A stretch of DNA of 64,000 nt from Symsagittifera roscoffensis. Its lineage: Eukaryota; Xenacoelomorpha; Acoela; Convolutidae. The notes beneath the pieces are model-generated. The model did no database searches. It saw only the letters and a list, made by a program, of their open reading frames with translations, and was not told the origin of the DNA. This document shows positions 53,101 through 64,000 of this stretch, piece after piece (positions within the stretch are counted from its first letter, which is position 1; every line of letters begins with the position of its first letter). The stretch covers positions 62,770,754-62,834,753 of the forward strand of contig NC_087065.1 in NCBI RefSeq assembly GCF_963678635.1, written 5' to 3'. The position numbers and the translations under genes are program-made.

Positions 53101-56100
53101 GACACATTGCCACCTTTGAGGTGTTTCTCGTGAATGCATGTTTTGTGAAGTAGCTAGCAGACACATTGCCACCTTTTAGGTGTTTCTCGTGAATGCATGT
53201 TTTGTGAAGTAGTTAGCAGACACATTGTCACCTTTTAGGTGTTTCTCGTGAATGCATGTTTTGTGAAGTAGTTAGCAGACACATTGCCACCTTTTAGGTG
53301 TTTCTCGTGAATGCATGTTTTGTGAAGTAGTTAGCAGACACATTGCCACCTTTTAGGTGTTTCTCGTGAATGCATGTTTTGTGAAGTAGTTAGCAGACAC
53401 ATTGCCACCTTTTAGGTGTTTCTCGTGAATGCATGTTTTGTGAAGTAGTTAGCAGACACATTGCCACCTTTTAGGTGTTTCTCGTGAATGTATGTTTTGT
53501 GAAGTAGTTAGCAGACACATTGCCACCTTTTAGGTGTTTTACGTGAATGCATGTTTTGTTAAGTAGTTAGCAGACACATTGCCCCCTTTTAGGCGTTTCT
53601 CGTTAGAGCATGTTTTGTGAAGTAGTTAGCAGACACATTGCCACCTTTTAGGTGTTTTACGTGAATGCATGTTTTGTGAAGTAGTTAGCAGACACATTGC
53701 CACCTTTTAGGTGTTTTACGTGAATGCGTGTTTTGTGAAGTAGTTAGCAGACACATTGCCACCTTTTAGGTGTTTCTCGTGAATGCATGTTTTGTGAAGT
53801 AGTTAGCAGACACATTGCCACCTTTTAGGTGTTTTACGTGAATGCATGTTTTCTGAAGTAGTTAGCAAACACATTGCCACCTTTAAGGTGTTTCTCGTGA
53901 ATGCATGTTTTGTGAAGTAGTTGGCAGACACATTGCCACCTTTTAGGTGTTTCTCGTGAATGCATGTTTTGTGAAGTAGTTAGCAGACACATTGCCACCT
54001 TTTAGGTGTTTCTCGTGAATGCATGTTTTGTGAAGTAGTTAGCAGACACATTGCCACCTTTCAGGTGTTTCTCGTGAATGCATGTTTTGTGAAGTAGTTA
54101 GCAGACACATTGCCACCTTTTAGGTGTTTCTCGTGAATGCATGTTTTGTGAAGTAGTTAGCAGACACATTGCCACCTTTTAGCTGTTTCTCGTGAATGCA
54201 TGTTTTGTGAAGTAGTTAGCAGACACATTGCCACCTTTTAGGTGTTTCTCGTAAATGCATGTTTTGTGAAGTAGTTAGCAGACACATTGCCATCTTTTAG
54301 GTGTTTCTCGTGAATGCATGTTTTGTGAAGTAGTTAGCAGACACATTGCCACCTTTTAGGTGTTTCTCGTGAATGCATGTTTTGTGAAGTAGTTAGCAGA
54401 CACATTGCCACCTTTTAGGTGTTTCTCGTGAATGCATGTTTTGTGAAGTAGTTAGCAGACACATTGCCACCTTTTAGGTGTTTTACGTGAATGCGTGTTT
54501 TGTGAAGTAGTTAGCAGACACATTGCCACCTTTTAGGTGTTTCTCGTGAATGCATGTTTTGTGAAGTAAATAGCAGACATATTGCCACCTTTTAAGTGTT
54601 TCTCGTGAATGCATGTTTTGTGAAGTAGTTAGCAGACACATTGCCACCTTTTAGGTGTTTTACGTGAATGCATGTTTTGTGAAGTAGTTAGCAGACACAT
54701 TGCCCCCTTTTAGGCGTTTCTCGTTAATGCATGTTTTGTGAAGTAGTTAGCAGACACATTGCCACTTTTTAGGTGTTTTACGTGAATGCATGTTTTGTGA
54801 AGTAGTTAGCAGACACATTGCCACCTTTTAGGTGTTTTACGTGAATGCGTGTTTTGTGAAGTAGTTAGCAGACACATTGCCACCTTTTAGGTGTTTCTCG
54901 TGAATGCATGTTTTGTGAAGTAGTTAGCAGACACATTGCCACCTTTTAGGTGTTTTACGTGAATGCATGTTTTCTGAAGTAGTTAGCAAACACATTGCCA
55001 CTTTTAAGGTGTTTCTCGTGAATGCATGTTTTGTGAAGTAGTTGGCAGACACATTGCCACCTTTTAGGTGTTTCTCGTGAATGCATGTTTTGTGAAGTAG
55101 TTAGCAGACACATTGCCACCTTTTAGGTGTTTCTCGTGAATGCATGTTTTATGAAGTAGTTAGCAGACACATTGCCACCTTTCAGGTGTTTCTCGTGAAT
55201 GCATGTTTTGTGAAGTAGTTAGCAGACACATTGCCACCTTATTGGTGTTTCTCGTGAATGCATGTTTTGTGAAGTAGTTAGCAGACACATTGCCACCTTT
55301 TAGGTGTTTCTCGTGAATGCATGTTTTGTGAAGTAGTTAGCAGACACATTGCCACCTTTTAGGTGTTTCTCGTAAATGCATGTTTTGTGAAGTAGTTAGC
55401 AGACACATTGCCATCTTTTAGGTGTTTCTCGTGAATGCATGTTTTGTGAAGTAGTTAGCAGACACATTGCCATCTTTTAGGTGTTTCTCGTGAATGCATG
55501 TTTTGTGAAGTAGTTAGCAGACACATTGCCACCTTTTAGGTGTTTCTCGTGAATGCATGTTTTGTGAAGTAGTTAGCAGACACATTGCCACCTTTTAGGT
55601 GTTTTACGTGAATGCGTGTTTTGTGAAGTAGTTAGCAGACACATTGCCACCTTTTAGGTGTTTCTCGTGAATGCATGTTTTGTGAAGTAGTTAGCAGACA
55701 CATTGCCACATTTTAGGTGTTTCTCATGAATGCATGATTTGTGAAGTAGTTAGCAGACAAATTGCCACCTTTTAGGTGTTTTACGTGAATGCATGTTTTG
55801 TGAAGTACTTAGCAGACGCATTGCCACCTTTTAGGTGTTTCTCGTGAATGCATTCTTTGTGAAGTAGTTGGCAGACACATTGCCACCTTTTAGGTGTTTC
55901 TCGTGAATGCATGTTTTGTGAAGTAGTTAGCAGACACATTGCCACCTTTTAGGTGTTTTACGTGAATGCATGTTTTCTGAATTAGTTAGCAGACACATTG
56001 CCACCTTTAAGGTGTTTCTCGTGAATGCTTGTTTTGTGAAGTAGTTGGCAGACACATTGCCACTTTTTAGATGTTTCTCGTGAATGCATGTTTTGTGAAG

Positions 56101-59100
56101 TAGTTAGCAGACACATTGCCACCTTTTAGGTGTTTTACGTGAATGCATGTTTTCTGAATTAGTTAGCAGACACATTGCCACCTTTTAGGTGTTTCTCGTG
56201 AATGCATGTTTTGTGAAGTAGTTAGCAGACACATTGCCACCTTTTAGGTGTTTCTCGTGAATGCATGTTTTGTGAAGTAGTTAGCAGACACATTGCCTCC
56301 TTTTAGGTGTTTCTCGTGAATGCATGTTTTGTGAAGTAGTTAGCAGACACCTTGCCACCTTTTAGGTGTTTTACGTGAATGCATGTTTTGTGAAGTAGTT
56401 AGCAGACACATTGCCACCTTTGAGGTGTTTCTCGTGAATGCATGATTTGTGAAGTAGTTAGCAGACAAATTGCCACCTTTTAGTTGTTTTACGTGAATGC
56501 ATGTTTTGTGAAGTACTTAGCAGACACATTGCCACCTTTTAGGTGTTTCTCGTGAATGCATGTTTTGTGAAGTAGTTGGCAGACACACTGCCACCTTTTA
56601 GGTGTTTCTCGTGAATGCATGTTTTGTGAAGTAGTTAGCAGACACATTGCCACCTTTTAGGTGTTTTACGTGAATGCATGTTTTCTGAATTAGTTAGCAG
56701 ACACATTGCCACCTTTTAGGTGTTTCTCGTGAATGCATGTTTTGTGAAGTAGTTAGCAGACACATTGCCACCTTTTAGGTGTTTCTCGTGAATGCATGTT
56801 TTGTGAAGTAGTTAGCAGACACATTGCCTCCTTTTAGGTGTTTCTCGTGAATGCATGTTTTGTGAAGTAGTTAGCAGACACATTGCCACCTTTTAGGTGT
56901 TTTACGTGAATGCATGTTTTGTGAAGTAGTTAGCAGACACATTGCCACCTTTGAGATGTTTCTCGTGAATGCATGTTTTGTGAAGTAGTTGGCAGACACA
57001 TTGCCACCTTTTAGGTGTTTCTCGTGAATGCATGTTTTGTGAAGTAGTTAGCAGACACATTGCCACCTTTTAGGTGTTTCTCGTGAATGCATGTTTTGTG
57101 AAGTAGTTAGCAGACACATTGCCTCCTTTTAGGTGTTTCTCGTGAATGCATGTTTTGTGAAGTAGTTAGCAGACACATTGCCACCTTTTAGGTGTTTTAC
57201 GTTAAAGCATGTTTTCTGAAGTAGTTAGCAGACACATTGCCACCTTTAAGGTGTTTCTCGTGAATGCATGTTTTGTGAAGTAGTTGGCAGACACATTGCC
57301 ACCTTTTAGGTGTTTCTCGTGAATGCATGTTTTGTGAAGTAGTTAGCAGACACATTGCCACCTTTTAGGTGTTTCTCGTGAATGCATGTTTTGTGAAGTA
57401 GTTAGCAGACACATTGCCACCTTTTAGGTGTTTCTCGTGAATGCATGTTTTTTGAAGTTGTTAGCAGACACATTGCCACCTTTTAGGTGTTTCATGTGAA
57501 TGCATGTTTTGTGAAGTAGTTAGCAGACACATTGCCACCTTTTAGGTGTTTTACGTGAATGCATGTTTTGTGAAGTAGTTAGCAGACACATTGCCACCTT
57601 TGAGGTGTTTCTCGTGAATGCATGTTTTGTGAAGTAGTTAGCAGACACATTGCCACCTTTGAGGTGTTTCTCGTGAATGCATGTTTTGTGAAGTAGTAAG
57701 CAGACACATTGCCACCTTTTAGGTGTTTCTCGTGAATGCATGTTTTGTGAAGTAGTTAGCAGACACATTGGCACCTTTTAGGTGTTTCTCGTGAATGCAT
57801 GTTTTGTGAAGTAGTTAGCAGACACATTGCCACCTTTTAGGTGTTTTACGTGAATGCGTGTTTTGTGAAGTAGTTAGCAGACACATTGCCACCTTTTAGG
57901 TGTTTCTCGTGAATGCATGTTTTGTGAAGTAGTTAGCAGACACATTGCCACCTTTTAGGTGTTTCTCGTGAATGCATGTTTTGTGAAGTAGTTAGCAGAC
58001 ACATTGCCACCTTTTAGGTGTTTTACGTGAATGCATGTTTTCTGGAGTAGTTAGCAGACACATTGCCACCCTTAAGGTGTTTCTCGTGAATGCATGTTTT
58101 GTGAAGTAGTTGGCAGACACATTGCCACCTTTTAGGTGTTTCTCGTGAATGCATGTTTTGCGAAGTAGTTAGCAGACACATTGCCACCTTTTAGGTGTTT
58201 CTCGTGAATGCATGTTTTGTGAAGTAGTTAGCAAACACATTGCCACCTTCTAGGTGTTTCTCGTGAATGCATGTTTTGTGAAGTAGTTAGCAGACACATT
58301 GCCACCTTTTAGGTGTTTCTCGTGAATGCATTTTTTGTGAAGTAGTTAGCAGACACACTGCCACCTTTTAATTGTTTCTCGTGAATGCATGTTTTGTGAA
58401 GTAGTTAGCAGACACATTGCCACCTTTTAGGTGTTTTACGTGAAGGCATGTTTTGTGAAGTAGTTAGCAGACACATTGCCACCTTTTAGGTGTTTCTCGT
58501 GAATGCATGTTTTGTGAAGTAGTTAGCAGACACATTGCCACCTTTTAGGTGTTGTACGTGAATGCATGTTTTTTTTGGAGTAGTTAGCAGACACATTGCC
58601 ACCTTTGAGGTGTTTCTCGTGAATTCATGTTTTGTGAAGTAGTTAGCAGACACATTGCCACTTTTTAGGTGTTTCTCGTGAATGCATGTTTTGTGAAGTA
58701 GTTAGCAGACACATTGTCACCTTTAAGGTGTTTCTCGTGAATGCATGTTTTGTGAAGTAGTTAGCAGACACATTGCCACCTTTTAGGTGTTTCTCGTGAA
58801 TGCATGTTTTGTGAAGTAGTTAGCAGACACATTGCCACCTTTTAGGTGTTTCTCGTGAATGCATGTTTTGTGAAGTAGTTAGCAGACACATTGCCACCTT
58901 TTAGGTGTTTCTCGTGAATGCATGTTTTGTGAAGTAGTTAGCAGACACATTGCCACCTTTTAGGTGTTTCTCGTGAATGTATGTTTTGTGAAGTACTTAG
59001 CAGACACATTGCCACCTTTTAGGTGTTTTACGTGAATGCAGGTTTTGTGAAGTAGTTAGCAGACACATTGCCACCTTTTAGGTGTTTCTCGTTAATGCAT

Positions 59101-59450
59101 GTTTTGTGAAGTAGTTAGCAGACACATTGCCACCTTTTAGGTGTTTTACGTGAATGCATGTTTTGTGAAGTAGTTAGCAGACACATTGCCACCTTTTAGG
59201 TGTTTTACGTGAATGCGTGTTTTGTGAAGTAGTTAGCAGACACATTGCCACCTTTTAGGTGTTTCTCGTGAATGCATGTTTTGTGAAGTAGTTAGCAGAC
59301 ACATTGCCACCTTTAAGGTGTTTCTCGTGAATGCATGTTTTGTGAAGTAGTTGGCAGACACATTGCCACCTTTTAGGTGTTTCTCGTGAATGCATGTTTT
59401 GTGAAGTAGTTAGCAGACACATTGCCACCTTTTAGGTGTTTCTCGTGAAT

Positions 59451-60390
59451 GCATGATTTGTGAAGTAGTTAGCAGACACATTGCCACCTTTAAGGTGATT
59501 CTCGTGAATGCATGTTTTGTGAAGTAGTTGGCAGACACATTGCCACCTTTTAGGTGTTTCTCGTGAATGCATGTTTTGTGAAGTAGTTAGCAGACACATT
59601 GCCACCTTTTAGGTGTTTCTCGTGAATGCATGATTTGTGAAGTAGTTAGCAGACACATTGCCACCTTTCAGGTGTTTCTCGTGAATGCATGTTTTGTGAA
59701 GTAGTTAGCAGACACATTGCCACCTTTTAGGTGTTTCTCGTGAATGCATGTTTTGTGAAGTAGTTAGCAGACACATTGCCACCTTTTAGGTGTTTCTCGT
59801 GAATGCATGTTTTGTGAAGTAGTTAGCAGACACATTGCCACCTTTTAGGTGTTTTACGTGAATGCATGTTTTGTGAAGTAATTAGCAGACACATTGCCAC
59901 CTTTTAGGTGTTTCTCGTGAATGCATGATTTGTGAAGTAGTTAGCAGACACATTGCCACCTTTAAGGTGATTCTCGTGAATGCATGTTTTGTGAAGTAGT
60001 TGGCAGACACATTGCCACCTTTTAGGTGTTTCTCGTGAATGCATGTTTTGTGAAGTAGTTAGCAGACACATTGCCACCTTTTAGGTGTTTCTCGTGAATG
60101 CATGATTTGTGAAGTAGTTAGCAGACACATTGCCACCTTTCAGGTGTTTCTCGTGAATGCATGTTTTGTGAAGTAGTTAGCAGACACATTGCCACCTTTT
60201 AGGTGTTTCTCGTGAATGCATGTTTTGTGAAGTAGTTAGCAGACACATTGCCACCTTTTAGGTGTTTCTCGTGAATGCATGTTTTGTGAAGTAGTTAGCA
60301 GACACATTGCCACCTTTTAGGTGTTTTACGTGAATGCATGTTTTGTGAAGTAATTAGCAGACACATTGCCACCTTTTAGGTGTTTCTCGT
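59451..60390 (+). repeat. Higher-order repeat of 8 monomers (472 bp)
   Basis: The pair GCATGATTTG then CCTTTAAGGTGATTCTCG occurs at 59451 and 59923, exactly 472 bp apart. It is followed by the same series (GTTGGCAG, GCATGATTTG, CCTTTCAGG) and ends with GTAATTAGCAG in both blocks. Confidence 0.85.
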
Positions 60391-63300
60391 TAATGCATGT
60401 TTTGTGAAGTAGTTAGCAGACACATTGCCACTTTTTAGGTGTTTTACGTGAATGCATGTTTTGTGAAGTAGTTAGCAGACACATTGCCACCTTTGAGGTG
60501 TTTCTCGTGAATGCATGTTTTGTGAAGTAGTTAGCAGACACATTGCAACCTTCTAGGTGTTTCTCGTGAATGCATGTTTTGTGAAGTAGTTAGCAGACAC
60601 ATTGTCACCTTTTAGGTGTTTCTCGTGAATGCATGTTTTGTGAAGTAGTTAGCAGACACATTGCCACCTTTTAGGTGTTTTACGTGAATGCGTGTTTTGT
60701 GAAGTAGTTAGCAGACACATTGCCACCTTTTAGGTGTTTCTCGTGAATGCATGTTTTGTGAATTATTTAGCAGACACATTGCCACCTTTTAGGTGTTTTA
60801 CGTGAATGCATGTTTTCTGAAGTAGTTAGCAGACACATTGCCACCTTTAACGTGTTTCTCGTGAATGCATGTTTTGTGAAGTAGTTGGCAGACACATTGC
60901 CACCTTTTAGGTGTTTCTCGTGAATGCATGTTTTGTGAAGTAGTTAGCAGACACATTGCCACCTTTTAGGTGTTTCTCGTGAATGCATGTTTTGTGAAGT
61001 ACTTAGCAGACACATTGCCACCTTTTAGGTGTTTCTCGTGAATGCATGTTTTGTGAAGTAGTTAGCAGACACATTGCCACCTTTTAGGTGTTTCTCGTGA
61101 ATGCATGTTTTGTGAAGTAGTTAGCAGACACATTGCCACCTTTTGGGTGTTTCTCGTGAATGCATGTTTTGTGAAGTAGTTAGCAGACACATTGCCACCT
61201 TTTAGGTGTTTTACGTGAATGCATGTTTTGTGAAGTAGTTAGCAGACACATTGCCATCTTTGAGGTGTTTCTCGTGAATGCATGTTTTGTGAAGTAGTTG
61301 GCAGACACATTGCCACCTTTTAGATGTTTCTCGTGAATGCATGTTTTGTGAAGTAGTTAGCAGACCCATTGCCACCTTTTAAGTGTTTCTCGTGAATGCA
61401 TGTTTTGTGAAGTAATTAGCAGACACATTGCCACCTTTTAGGTGTTTCTCGTGAATGCATGTTTTGTGAAGTAGTTAGCAGACTCATTGCCACCTTTTAG
61501 GTATTTTAAGTGAATGCATGTTTTGTGAAGTAGATAGCAGACACATTGCCACCTTTTAGGTGTTTCTCGTGAATGCATGTTTTGTGAAGTAGTTGGCAGA
61601 CACATTGCCACCTTTTAGGCGTTTCTCGTGAATGCATGTTTTGTGAATTAGTTAGCAGACACATTGCCACCTTTTAGGTGTTTCTCGTGAATGCATGTTT
61701 TGTGAAGTAGTTAGCAGACACATTGCCACCTTTTATGTGTTTCTCGTGAATGCATGTTTTGTGAAGTAGTTAGCAGACACATTGCCACCTTTTAGGTGTT
61801 TCTCGTGAATGCATGTTTTGTGAAGTAGTTAGCAGACACATTGCCACCTTTTAGGTGTTTTACGTGAATGCATGTTTTGTGAAGTAGTTAGCAGACACAT
61901 TGCCACCTTTTAGGTGTTTCTCGTGAATGCGTGTTTTGTGAAGTAGTTAGCAGACACATTGCCACCTTTTAGGTGTTTCTCGTGAATGCATGCTTTGTGA
62001 AGTAGTTAGCAGACACATTGCCACCTTTTAGGTGTTTTACGTGAATGCATGTTTTGTGAAGTAGTTAGCAGACACATTGCCACCTTTTAGGTGTTTCTCG
62101 TGAATGCATGTTTTGTGAAGTAGTTGGCAGACACATTGCCACCTCTTAGGTGTTTCTCGTGAATGCATGTTTTGTGAAGTAGTTGGCAGACACATTGCCA
62201 CCTTTTAGGTGTTTCTCGTGAATGCATGCTTTGTGAAGTAGTTAGCAGACACATTGCCACCTTTTAGGTGTTTTACGTGAATGCATGTTTTGTGAAGTAG
62301 TTAGCAGACGCATTGCCACCTTTTAGGTGTTTCTCGTGAATGCATGTTTTGTGAAGTAGTTGGCAGACACATTGCCACCTCTTAGGTGTTTCTCGTGAAT
62401 GCATGTTTTGTGAAGTAGTTGGCAGACACATTGCCACCTTTTAGGTGTTTCTCGTGCATGCATGTTTTGTGAATTAGTTAGCAGACACATTGCCACCTTT
62501 TAGGTGTTTCTCGTGAATGCATGTTTTGTGAAGTAGTTAGCAGACACATTGCCACCTCTTAGGTTTTTCTCGTCAATGCATGTTTTGTGAAGTAGTTAGC
62601 AGACACATTGCCACCTTTTAGGTGTTTCTCGTGAATGCGTGTTTTGTGAAGTAGTTAGCAGACACATTGCCACCTTTTAAGTGTTTCTCGTAAATGCATG
62701 TTTTGTGAAGTAGTTAGCAGACACATTGCCACATTTAGGTGTTTTACGTGAATGCATGTTTTGTGAAGTAGTTAGCAGACACATTGCCACCTTTTAGGTG
62801 TTTCTCGTGAATGCATGTTTTGTGAAGTAGTTAGCAGACACATTGCCACCTTTTAGGTGTTTCTCGTGAATGCATGTTTTGTGAAGTAGTTAGCAGACAC
62901 ATTGCCACCTTTTAGGTGTTTCTCGTGAATGCACGTTTTGTGAAGTAGTTAGCAGACACATTGCCACCTTTTAGGTGTTTCTCGTGAATGCATGTTTTGT
63001 GAAGTAGTTAGCAGACACATTGCCACCTTTTAGGTGTTTTACGTGAATGCATGTTTTGTGAAGTAGTTAGCAGACACATTGCCACCTTTGAGGTGTTTCT
63101 CGTGAATGCATGTTTTGTGAAGTAGTTAGCAGACACATTGCAACCTTCTAGGTGTTTCTCGTGAATGCATGTTTTGTGAAGTAGTTAGCAGACACATTGT
63201 CACCTTTTAGGTGTTTCTCGTGAATGCATGTTTTGTGAAGTAATTAGCAGACTCATTGCCACCTTTTAGGTATTTTAAGTGAACCCATGTTTTGTGAAGT

Positions 63301-64000
63301 AGATAGCAGACACATTGCCACTTTTTAGGTGTTTCTCGTGAATGCATGTTTTGCGAAGTAGTTGGCAGACACATTGCCACCTTTTAGGTGTTTCTCGTGA
63401 ATGCGTGTTTTGTGAAGTAGTTAGCAGACACATTGCCACCTTTTAGGTGTTTCTCGTGAATGCACGTTTTGTGAAGTAGTTAGCAGACACATTGCCACCT
63501 TTTAGGTGTTTCTCGTGAATGCATGTTTTGTGAAGTAGTTAGCAGACACATTGCCACCTTTTAGGTGTTTTACGTGAATGCATGTTTTGTGAAGTAGTTA
63601 GCAGACACATTGCCACCTTTGAGGTGTTTCTCGTGAATGCATGTTTTGTGAAGTAGTTAGCAGACACATTGCAACCTTCTAGGTGTTTCTCGTGAATGCA
63701 TGTTTTGTGAAGTAGTTAGCAGACACATTGTCACCTTTTAGGTGTTTCTCGTGAATGCATGTTTTGTGAAGTAGTTAGCAGACACATTGCAACCTTCTAG
63801 GTGTTTCTCGTGAATGCATGTTTTGTGAAGTAGTTAGCAGACACATTGTCACCTTTTAGGTGTTTCTCGTGAATGCATGTTTTGTGAAGTAGTTAGCAGA
63901 CACATTGCCACCTTTTAGGTGTTTTACGTGAATGCGTGTTTTGTGAAGTAGTTAGCAGACACATTGCCACCTTTAGGTGTTTCTCGTGAATGCATGTTTT

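Larger units (their letters stand above)
35366..64000 (+). repeat. 59-bp satellite DNA array, about 485 copies, runs off the window
   Basis: A continuous head-to-tail array in one orientation. Wherever the monomer is intact the pattern shifts by exactly one base per 60-base line, giving a 59-bp period; 28,635 bp corresponds to about 485 copies. The monomer starts GTAGTTAGCAGACACATTGC, continues with the quasi-palindrome CACCTTTTAGGTG, then TTTCTCGTGAATGCATG and TTTTGTGAA. It is about 41% G+C, above the AT-rich flank. GTGAA occurs twice per unit and ATGCAT is palindromic. Recurrent variants include TTTTACGTGAATGCGTG, GTTGGCAG and CCTTTGAGGTG. Indels are rare (ACGACGTG insertions; slips near 39925, 44391 and 47121). 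No other sequence interrupts it. Confidence 0.98.

Noticed and set aside
40632-57774. Minus-strand open frames of 64-84 codons inside the array (for example 40632-40826, 42282-42479, 57520-57774)
   Set aside because: They are readings of the 59-bp monomer cycling through three frames. The common monomer has a TAA in one frame (from CACCTAAAAGG), and longer frames appear only where GAGGTG variants or deletions occur.
35366-64000. CRISPR-like array
   Set aside because: The whole 59-bp unit repeats; there are no unique spacers, and the surrounding DNA is eukaryotic.

Overview
The window is animal nuclear DNA, probably from an invertebrate. It has widely spaced short exons with GT/AG borders, very AT-rich introns full of diverged repeats, a broken Ty3/Gypsy-type retroelement and a huge tandem satellite. 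Nothing in the sequence allows a species call.

Region 1 (about 2.9-29.6 kb, + strand) is the 3' half of one ferlin gene. I trace 21 exons with consistent phases, from a 12-nt microexon at 2912 to the membrane-anchor exon at 19410-19557. Together they encode 1066 residues: an acidic linker, C2D, a C2-like C2DE segment, a Lys-rich variable linker, C2E, C2F, the conserved RGWWP and ARDEPN motifs, and one C-terminal transmembrane helix. The gene is otoferlin/dysferlin-like. The N-terminal half (C2A-C2C) must lie upstream of the window.

The most interesting part is the 3' end. After the transmembrane exon, which ends in phase 0 on Leu-Pro, four separate small exons each have a splice acceptor, the same phase and their own stop codon. 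They encode related tails: QAITNKLVGL, EAMTNKLIGVGEDNR, QAITNKLVGVGV and GAMVNKLVGVGA. They look like a duplicated set of alternative last exons, swapping only the 10-15 residue tip outside the membrane. A 5'-truncated retroelement (RNase H remnant, integrase, probable 3' LTR) sits between the first and the other three.

Region 2 (introns) holds several repeat families: a roughly 390-bp MITE-like element in three copies, one with matching 4-bp flanks; a five-copy short family with tRNA-promoter-like boxes; a foldback family at 0.8-2.3 kb; and three tandem near-perfect 180-bp palindromes at 10.6-11.1 kb.

Region 3 (29.6-34.7 kb) is AT-rich intergenic or 3' flanking DNA without a convincing gene.

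Region 4 (35,366 to the window end) is one uninterrupted same-orientation array of a 59-bp satellite, about 485 copies in at least 28.6 kb. It shows nested higher-order repeats of 7, 8, 15, 19, 22 and 23 monomers. It starts sharply about 50 bp after a 617-bp foldback element (34,698-35,314). It has no genes.
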